A stretch of DNA of 64,000 nucleotides, taken from assembly GCA_026261815.1 (NCBI GenBank), contig JAMPIT010000481.1, positions 2,975,501 through 3,039,500 of the forward strand. Direction: 5' to 3'. This document shows, one piece after another, positions 56,069-64,000 of this stretch. The notes beneath the pieces are model-generated. The model searched no databases. It had not been told where the DNA came from and worked only from the letters and a program-made list of their open reading frames with translations. How positions within the stretch are numbered: the stretch's first letter is position 1; each line of letters starts with the position of its first letter. A program made the position numbers and the translations under genes. This DNA is from Monarcha castaneiventris obscurior. Lineage: Eukaryota; Chordata; Aves; Passeriformes; Monarchidae.

Positions 56069-59000
56069 AGAGCCAGAGAGCCCAGAGCTCCAGGAGCACT
56101 GGGGATGGAAAAGGCCTGCCAAGAGGATTGCAGCAAAGCCCCAACACTGCTGCTCCTTCAGCTTTCTGATGGGAGCAGTTACCCACCAGGACATCTCCAT
56201 TTGGCAGGGCTGGAAATCTTTCAATCTCATCTCTTTTCCAGCCGACCCAGCAATAGCTGGAATCTTCTGTTAACAGCCAGCAGAGTAATTTGCTGAGCTT
56301 CAGATTTAGCATTTTACCACGATAGATGAAAACCTCACACATCTGCAAAGTTCAAACCTTCTAGGAACAATTCCAATAAGATGCTTCATGTTTCCTGCTC
56401 TATGCAAAAATAGAAAAAAACCCCCTCATCTATAATTGACCTTGACAGATATTGAGAGCATTTGGCACCTATTAAAACTCCTTTAAGATGAAACCCTCTA
56501 AGCTATAATAAGAAACGTAAATCTGAACTTTAAGCCACACTTCGTACACTGGAAACACTACCATGGTAGGTTCAGTCACTTATTTTCCATTGAAAAGGTA
56601 TCCTGAAGTATGTACAGAGCCAACTTTTTTAACATTTACTGAGCAGATAGGACTCTTCTATTTCATCTTACACATCTGCTTTTTCAGGCACACTATTCAA
56701 ATCAGTCTGGAGATCTGCACAGCCTTGTCATTGTTCTTCTGCCTGGCCCACATATGCACAGGGAACCGTTGGAGAAATGCAAAAATCTACTTAAGTGGCT
56801 TTTCTACTGAGAATTATCCCTACTTACAACTTGGAAGACCATTAGAACCTCTATCTGACCACATCTAGGAAGCAGAGACAAAGCCTGGAGCTATCAACAT
56901 GGAGCAGCTCTGTCTTGGTTGACACAAGGGCTGCTGTCATCAGAGCCACAACCCACTGAAGTGTCAACAAACAAGTCCTTAATCAAAAGACAGGAAAAGA
57001 GAAAATACTGGTGGTTTTAGAGGTCCAGGGACACTACTCCCACTTGAGAAATAGGAAGGTCCAGCTTGGAAATAGAGCCAAGCCAGCCAAACCAAAGTGT
57101 TTGACTGTCCCTTGAGTTAATCCAAGGAAAAGCTCTCTTCCCCCAACACTGTCCTCACTGCTATGGTCAGCTCCTGAGTGTGAGAGTCCCTCCCAGAACT
57201 CACTGTGCTGAGACAAACTGTTTTCCATAAGCACCTGGGTCAGATGTGACATAATCCCTTTCTGGAGGAAATTTTGGGAAGCACTGGAAAATTGCTGCTT
57301 CCCAAGTCACAGAAGCAAGATTTTCCCTATGCATAGTAAGATGCAGGTGAAGGATAAAATTTAAAAAATAAAACAGGAATCTCTTCAAGTAATGTAGCAT
57401 GGACAAATTCCTAATTGCCAAGGCACGCACTCTTCTTGCGACATCTTCACAGGAGAACTCAACTGCACCAAACTGCCCCCAGAGACGTAACAAATTCATG
57501 CCCTCCCAGCCCTGTTCCCATGGGGAGCTGGCAGGGATCCCCCTCACCCTGCAGGCACAGTTTTAGCTCTTTGGCTGTACAAAAATCCCACTTTCTCTCC
57601 TCACGCACAAAAGCTCCAACAGCATCTCACAGGCCTCCAGCGTGGAAGGATGAGCCACTTCCGTGCTCCAACACAAACCGTGCTCCATCCCGAGCGCACA
57701 AACACAAAGAGCTGTTCTTGCTCACAACCAGGGCTTGCCCAGTGCCTTTTGCTGCCCTTGTTGCACCTTACCCAGTGCCAGGCTGTTCATGGAATGTGGT
57801 GTGTGAGCCACGACCGGGGCGATCACTGCCCACCCTTGAAAGCACAGAGGGTGCAATGCTTCACAAGCACCTCTGGAAACAGAGAACTGGGCTTTTTGCT
57901 CTTGATGCAAAGAAATATTCCAGTTGTTTCAAAATGCATTTGCCATAGTTTAACCCTTACATCAATAAGGTAGCCTGCATGAAAATGCTGTTCTTTGAGA
58001 ATATGAATATTCAAATTTTCCATGCCCTTCTAAAGACACAACTGCAATATGCAAGCACAATACGCTCACAAACTCATTTTGACTGCACAAATAATTTTTT
58101 TTTAAAAATTGTTTCTGGAAGCCCAGCAAAAGCTGGGCTTGAAATCTCTCTGTGGAATTACATTTTCGTTCAAGCAACACCACATAGTTTGGAAGCCGTG
58201 GAAAATATCTATTAAGACAGTTGCTAATTTAGAGAAAAAAATGACCCCATCTGGAACAGCGTCTGCAGCGCTGTTCATTGCACCACAAGAAAAATATTAT
58301 TGTACTGCAGCGTGTGAAGCCTTGTAACAAAGATGACGCCAGGTCAAAAGAATCTAACTTAGAAAGAGAAGTTGAGGTTAAGTCTTGCTTTTACTGTAAA
58401 AGCTTAAGTCCAAAAGGAAGTTTAACACGAAGGAAGGAGTGGGAAATAGATGAGCTGAAATGACAGCTAACAATTTTTTCCCCACCTTAATAAAGGTTTC
58501 CAGCTCCAAGAGGATGTGTTCCAATAATGTAGATTAAGATAAGTAAATTAGGCAGTATTTTTTTGAATGTAAAGAAATTTAAGCATAGCAAGAGCGTTAT
58601 AGAGCAGATTGCTCAAGTAACAAATAAATTAAGAGATCCCAAATAGAAACTACAGGAATTACACCCCTGCATCGGAAACTTTGGTGCCTTAAACAACGGA
58701 GAGGGAAAGTCAGGTATTTATTGACAACAGCTCAAAGTCAGGGTGAATAAGGGGGTATCAAAACTACCAAAGTGTGTAACAGAAGGGGTTTTACATCAGG
58801 GGCTTGCCCATGCAGCAGCACTGAGTCTGAGCAATCCTCTCCTCAACTGCAGCATCATTTGCCACACAGATCTATCAAAAACTCATCCTCTCAAGAAACC
58901 CCAAATGAACACTGTGCATGCAATAGTAACAGGGTAGTGCCACAGTGCTCATGGAGATGTCCTGGGCTGCCCAAGGAGATTCCTGCAGCAGATTCCCCAC

Positions 59001-62000
59001 CACTCCCTGGCCCTTGGCTAACTCTGCTGGCACTGCAGTGAGGGCCATTTCCCTAATTCTCCATCCCAGTTTCACATTAGATTACTCCAGCAGTCTTCCA
59101 AAGAAACAGGTGATCTGTACTGGGGCAGATCAGAGGGAAATGAAGATAGTAAGAATTCTAATACCATGCCAGGCCTGTTGCTGAGTAATCCAGATTTCAG
59201 ACGAACAAAATAGCAAGCAGTTACATGGGACTACAAACATCTGTTTTCAAGAGGTGTCCAGATCATTAGCAGCTAATTCAACATCTCTGTTACATTCCCT
59301 GCCATATGCTGGGGGGATAATCTCAGCAAGCAACAGGGATTTTCAGCTCAAATCCTAACAAATCTGCTCTACAAGGCTTCATAGTTTTTCTTATGTCACT
59401 TATGAGATAATACCCCTAAGCTGCTCCTCTCTGCTCTTTCTATGCTTTGTGTATGTTCCATCTCAGCACCCAACAGCTCCTGCAACCTGCCCAGTAAAAA
59501 CTGACAATTTCTCCACGTCATCCTGGAAAAAAATCCCCTCCCTTGTCAAGGGTGAATATAAAATGTATCTCTTGGATAAATTCACACTCAGGCTGTCCCC
59601 CTCACCCTAATGTCCCATCCTCCAGACAAATGATGGCAGTAGATTTGAAACAATCTTGAATGAACCGTGGCAGACCAAGCTCAGGGTGGTGAGGACTTGC
59701 TGGTCCTGCCTCCTGCCAGCCCCCAAAGGGATGAGAAGCTCCTGCAATCTTGGAGTTTCCACCAAAGCCATGAGCGGTGCTGCTGCTGGCGAGGAGGGAC
59801 GTGCGGACGGGATATTTTTATCTCCTCCTCATTCCCATCCCTGTCAATCCAAAACAAACTTGAACTAGTGGGAAAGATGGTTCATGATGAGAAAAGGATT
59901 CCCTGGCTCGCTCTGTGTGTCACCACTGGATACATGGATCCGTGCCACTGCGGTGGCACAGCTGCATCAGCCCTGCCTTCCCAGCTTTCAGTAACCTTCC
60001 CAGACAAAAATAGCAAACCTACTGCTTGATTTTTAGCAGCTGAAAAGCAGCACTAAACCACATAAGTATTATGTAAAACGATCTTTTTCTAAGTATATGT
60101 TTATTGTGCACAGAAGAAGTGGATTTAATTACAAACAACTGGAAGTTTTTAACAGGCTGGATTGCCCCCTACTCCCTTTCTAAAAACTAAGGTTTGGCAG
60201 CAGCTTTTGGGTTTCATTGCAAGTCTTCTAAGTATTTCCTTGGAAAGACTTTACACTTGGTCCCAGGCAAGAAGTCAAAATCAACATTTAAAAAGCATGC
60301 CCTGCATAATTTCCAGGATTCAGCAGCATTAAGGTATACTTATGGAGGCCAGGAGGAGAACTGCTTTTTGTGCTTTTTGACTTAGTGCATAAAGCTGGTC
60401 TTCAGACAAGGAAGTTTATATTGCAAATAATATTTTTAACTACATGTGGTCAAGTACATAACTTATCAGGCCTTTCCTCAGCCCCCTCCCAAAATAATCC
60501 TGAACGCTAAATACCTTTGCAGTATTTAGATTTTGCTTAGACCTCTACTAGAAGCAACAGATTCTCAAACCTTCTAATGAAGAATAATTCAATGGCAAAA
60601 AAAGTTTCAAATAACATTTTCTTAAATTCCTTTGTACCATAAAACTCCCATTTGGGCTTGACAGTGATATTCAGGCTGGTTCTGCACTGAAGTGGGTTAC
60701 ACCCAGTTTCAAGGCGTGTCCCTGTGCCTTGCCCAGGGATGGAGTGTCCAGGTGGGATGGCAGCACACAGAACTCACTGTTCCCACTGGCTCTGAGGGGA
60801 CAGTGGGCACTGCCCTTGCTCACATGAATAATCCCATTGGAATCACAAGGATATATACATGTTTCAGAACTATCCACTCAGATTTCATGTTTATTTTTGT
60901 TTGGGGAAAACAGACGAGAGGAGCATATTCCTTGTGACTATCTGAAGTGCTGTTAAAAACAAATACATACTCTTCTGAAACATGAGCAAGTGAAGTTCTG
61001 CATCACTCACCACCTAAAACCACAAAATGCTACAAATGAGGCTGAATTTCACAGAAGCTGTGAGAAATGAGAGTACAGGTAGTGTTAAGGCATCAGGGGA
61101 GAAAATATCTTTCAGCTTTTACAGTCTAAAAGGAATTTGTTCCATGCTTTTCATCAGCAGAGAAAAATCCAGTTCTATCAAATGGTGAATTTCCTGTGTG
61201 CAGGTAAGGCAGGGAAAGCATCAAGACAGTATTTCATGGAGTATTTTTCTTCCAAGCAGACAGTTTTAACTGGTATTTGTAAAAAACCCAAAACATCTGA
61301 ATGCAGATTTTCAGCTCACAATACCATGCCCTTCTCCTCAGTATCGACATTTCCTCCCCTTGTTAAGTCCCAGTCCCACAAATCCCTCTGTGCTCCCAAA
61401 AACCCCCCAGCTAACCATTGATCCTGAGATTTCAGCATGAAAAACAACCAGGAAAAATGCAAAACCAAACAAATGCAGCCCACAAACTAAAAATTGTGTT
61501 CAGTGGGGGGTGGGGTAGGGAAGAGGAAGAGGTTGTGGTGTACGTGCAATGAGGATGACACAGAGAAAGAGAAGGTCAAACCCTAAAAAGTGCCCTTTTC
61601 TCCTCATTTCCGCAGCAGCATCTCCCCATCAGAGCTGCCCAAGTCCTGTGTGCCCCTGGGATCAGAGCAGCCACGTTCTGTGAGAGCCTGGGCACAGAAA
61701 AGCTGCTGGTTTCCACTCCAGGCTCTCTGTTCTCCAGGGCAGGTGAACTCAGATGTGTTTGCCACCTCCACCAAGAAGCCAGCACAGCTCATCACCCCCA
61801 ACAAAGTCAGGATTTCCCAGTTGTTTGTGTCCCACTTAAACTGCCATAGCCAAAACTGAAGAGTCAGAAAGGACTAAAGCCTGGAGGATCCCTTCCACCA
61901 GCCTTTGAACCCTGCAGGGGCTGGCACACAACACACATTCACCAGCAGCAAGCCCGTGATCCGAATTGTTCCAGTGTATCAGTGAAATCTAAAATCTCTG

Positions 62001-64000
62001 CAATGTGAGGGGAACAATTTAGAGTTGAGGCTCAGGTTTCTGGCTGCCCAAGGGAGCAGCACACACCCCACCAGCTCCTCTGCAAGGCACCCTCAGCAGT
62101 CAAACAGCACAAGGACAAGACGTGACTGATTTCAAAGTCAAAGGAATGCTCTCAAAATGCAAGCATTACATTATAAAAGCAACTTGTTTGGGTTTAAGTC
62201 TCCTGCAATATAATGCAGAGGAAGCACAGCTGTGACAGTGGCCAGGGATGGAGATGTGGGATCACAGCACTGCTCAGGACAGCCCAGGGCAGGAGGATCC
62301 AGCAACAGCTCTGAAACCTCTTTGGTCACATCTGAAATTATGCTTTAAAAAAAAAAAGCTTCTGCCATGAAAGTCACAGATAAACACTTTGAGTTACACT
62401 GTCAGAACCTTGCGCTGTGAGTTACCTTGCACATAAATCACCTTTGTTCCCAGGGGAAGCTGCAGGGGACATTTCCAGGAGCAGCTCCCACAGTTCATTC
62501 CCACTGGCACTGAAAAATGCCATCCCCACACAGGGCTCACACAGGATGGGAGAGGGCTTGGGCTCTCCCTTCATTTGTTCTTCCACTGCATCCAATGTCC
62601 TTCCTTGAGGCCAAAGCCACTAAGCTGCTGTAGCATTGCTGTGCACAAACCAACCCGTGTGAAGCTGTGCTGGGGCAGAAATATGTGAATTTGGATTCTG
62701 AAAATAGTGCTGAATCCACTGGCAGCCTAGTGCCAAGCTCAGCCTCGTGGGAGGGATGTGTGCTGGGGTGGGAGGCACCAGGTTTGGTTAGTTGGTGTGT
62801 TGTCTGTGATTCTGTATGCAAACCCCCCTTGCAAGAGCATTTAATTGTGCTGAGGATGGGGAAGAGGATGGGGAAAAGGAGGAGGAATGGTCCTTCAGTG
62901 GGAGGACAACCCCCCAACTTTTCCTCCAATTTGTAATCAGAATTTAATGGGTTTCCCAGGAATTTCAGCACTTGTTCCCTCTTCCAAAACACTGAGACAG
63001 AAGTGGCTGAACAGAGCAAGACTGTAGATTGTAAAACTGTATCTTATTCCCTGCTAGGGACCAACCCACCCTCCTCAGCATCCCTTTTCCTCCACTTGGC
63101 AAAACAAAAACATCAACTTTCTGACATCTGTGTGACACCTGCTGCCTCCCCACATTCCTCAATGCAGAGAATAGCCATCAACTTTTCTGTCCTCTTAGTG
63201 ACATACAGATCTTTTAAAATGCTGCCCAGACACAGACACTGTGGGTTTTCTTTGCAGAGGGAACACATTAGAGGAAGTAAAGAAAACTTTGGCTGAGCTA
63301 TTTATAAAGCTTGCATGGCTTGGTTCTCAAATGCTTCACTGAGCAGAGGAACAATAAGAATAAGTCATGGAGTTCAACTTCTCTTCGCAAGACACATTCT
63401 TCAGGTCTGAATATCTAAACCATCATGGATTTATATGCCTGGTAACTGGGCTTTCTCATGAAAAGCATCTGAGTTGTCCTCACACCAGGGAATTGCCCAG
63501 CTCTTTTCCTGACATTATTAAATTGTGGCAATTAGAACGAAATTCAATGAAATCATGCATATTTGTGAATAAGGACACTCCCAAATTTAAGGGAGCCAGG
63601 GAAGAACTACATGCAATTAACTGCACTCCTCAAGGCTTTTCCTCTAGGGAAGCCCTTGCACAGGAGACAGCTCAATTTAAGATGTCCCAGTGGAGAATGG
63701 TGCCAGCAGTGGCACAGAAGCAAGCAAGACATTTGGTCTGCTCTGCAAGCAGATGGTGCTGACCAAGCAACAGGATCACAAGCTCAAAAGAGTCAAGTCA
63801 AAAAGAGAGCACTGTTGGGGTGGAGTTTTAGCCTTAAAAATAAAAAGTCTTGTATAACTCTGAAATTAGATCCATGGCTACAGATGAATGCAGCCTCTCT
63901 GGAGTGATGGATGATGATCTTTATGCCACCAGGCACTTAATGAGTGAAAAAAACAGATTACCACTACACAGAGATTGCATCTCTGCTGGGGAAAGGGAGA
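56069..64000. other. Intergenic DNA, no gene recognised
   Basis: Mixed AT-rich and GC-moderate DNA to the right edge. ORFs reach at most about 180 codons (57415-57948 plus; 62537-63019 minus) and show no recognisable domain. In mammals NPEPL1 and STX16 lie upstream of GNAS; no exon of either was recognised, so the neighbouring gene presumably lies beyond 64 kb. A GAGGATGGGGAA doublet at 62852-62876 is a trivial tandem repeat. Confidence 0.5.
58119..58140. repeat. Perfect 9-bp hairpin, AAAA loop
   Basis: AAGCCCAGC (58119-58127), loop AAAA, then GCTGGGCTT (58132-58140). It is a compact GC-rich stem in AT-rich surroundings. No U-run follows and no transcript context is visible. Confidence 0.75.

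Overview
The window looks like vertebrate nuclear DNA, most likely from a bird. It is AT-rich and mostly non-coding, with sharp CpG islands and a low density of interspersed repeats; I see no Alu- or L1-like blocks of the mammalian kind. The only gene I can identify is GNAS, the alpha subunit of the stimulatory heterotrimeric G protein, on the minus strand. Two coding exons are present. Exon 1 (22085-22223) gives a protein start indistinguishable, as far as I recall it, from mammalian Gs-alpha. Exon 2 (18360-18432) carries the GTP-binding P-loop. They join in phase through canonical splice sites, splitting one glycine codon. The bird assignment is inference from composition, repeat content and the codons at the end of exon 2.

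Layout. Positions 1-18359 are the start of GNAS intron 2; I found no later exon there, so exons 3 onward should lie beyond the left edge. Positions 18433-22084 are intron 1. A CpG island of about 2.3 kb (about 21.3-23.6 kb) covers the end of intron 1, exon 1, the 5' UTR and the promoter. It contains GGGA and TCC microsatellites and three long A/T homopolymer tracts. From about 23.7 kb to 64 kb is the 5' flank of GNAS, with no recognisable protein-coding exon. It holds a perfect 13-bp hairpin (29.8 kb), an ancient MIR/L2-type SINE (30.1-30.3 kb), a GC-rich patch (30.8-31.3 kb), an enhancer-like motif cluster (38.3-38.5 kb), a long AT-rich ORF-poor block (46.1-48.2 kb), a second CpG island with muscle-type MEF2 motifs (about 49.3-50.7 kb), a degenerate 12-bp minisatellite beside it (50.66-50.98 kb) and a short interstitial telomeric repeat (56.02-56.07 kb).

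How it fits together. The window is the promoter half of one housekeeping signalling gene plus about 40 kb of upstream DNA. In mammals the equivalent flank carries the imprinted alternative first exons NESP55, XL-alpha-s and A/B. I see no sequence resembling their protein products here, but the second CpG island lies about 27 kb upstream of exon 1 and is the best candidate for an alternative promoter or distal enhancer. No clearly new biological system is evident; the most distinctive items are that island with its adjoining minisatellite, the motif cluster at 38.3 kb and the telomeric tract.
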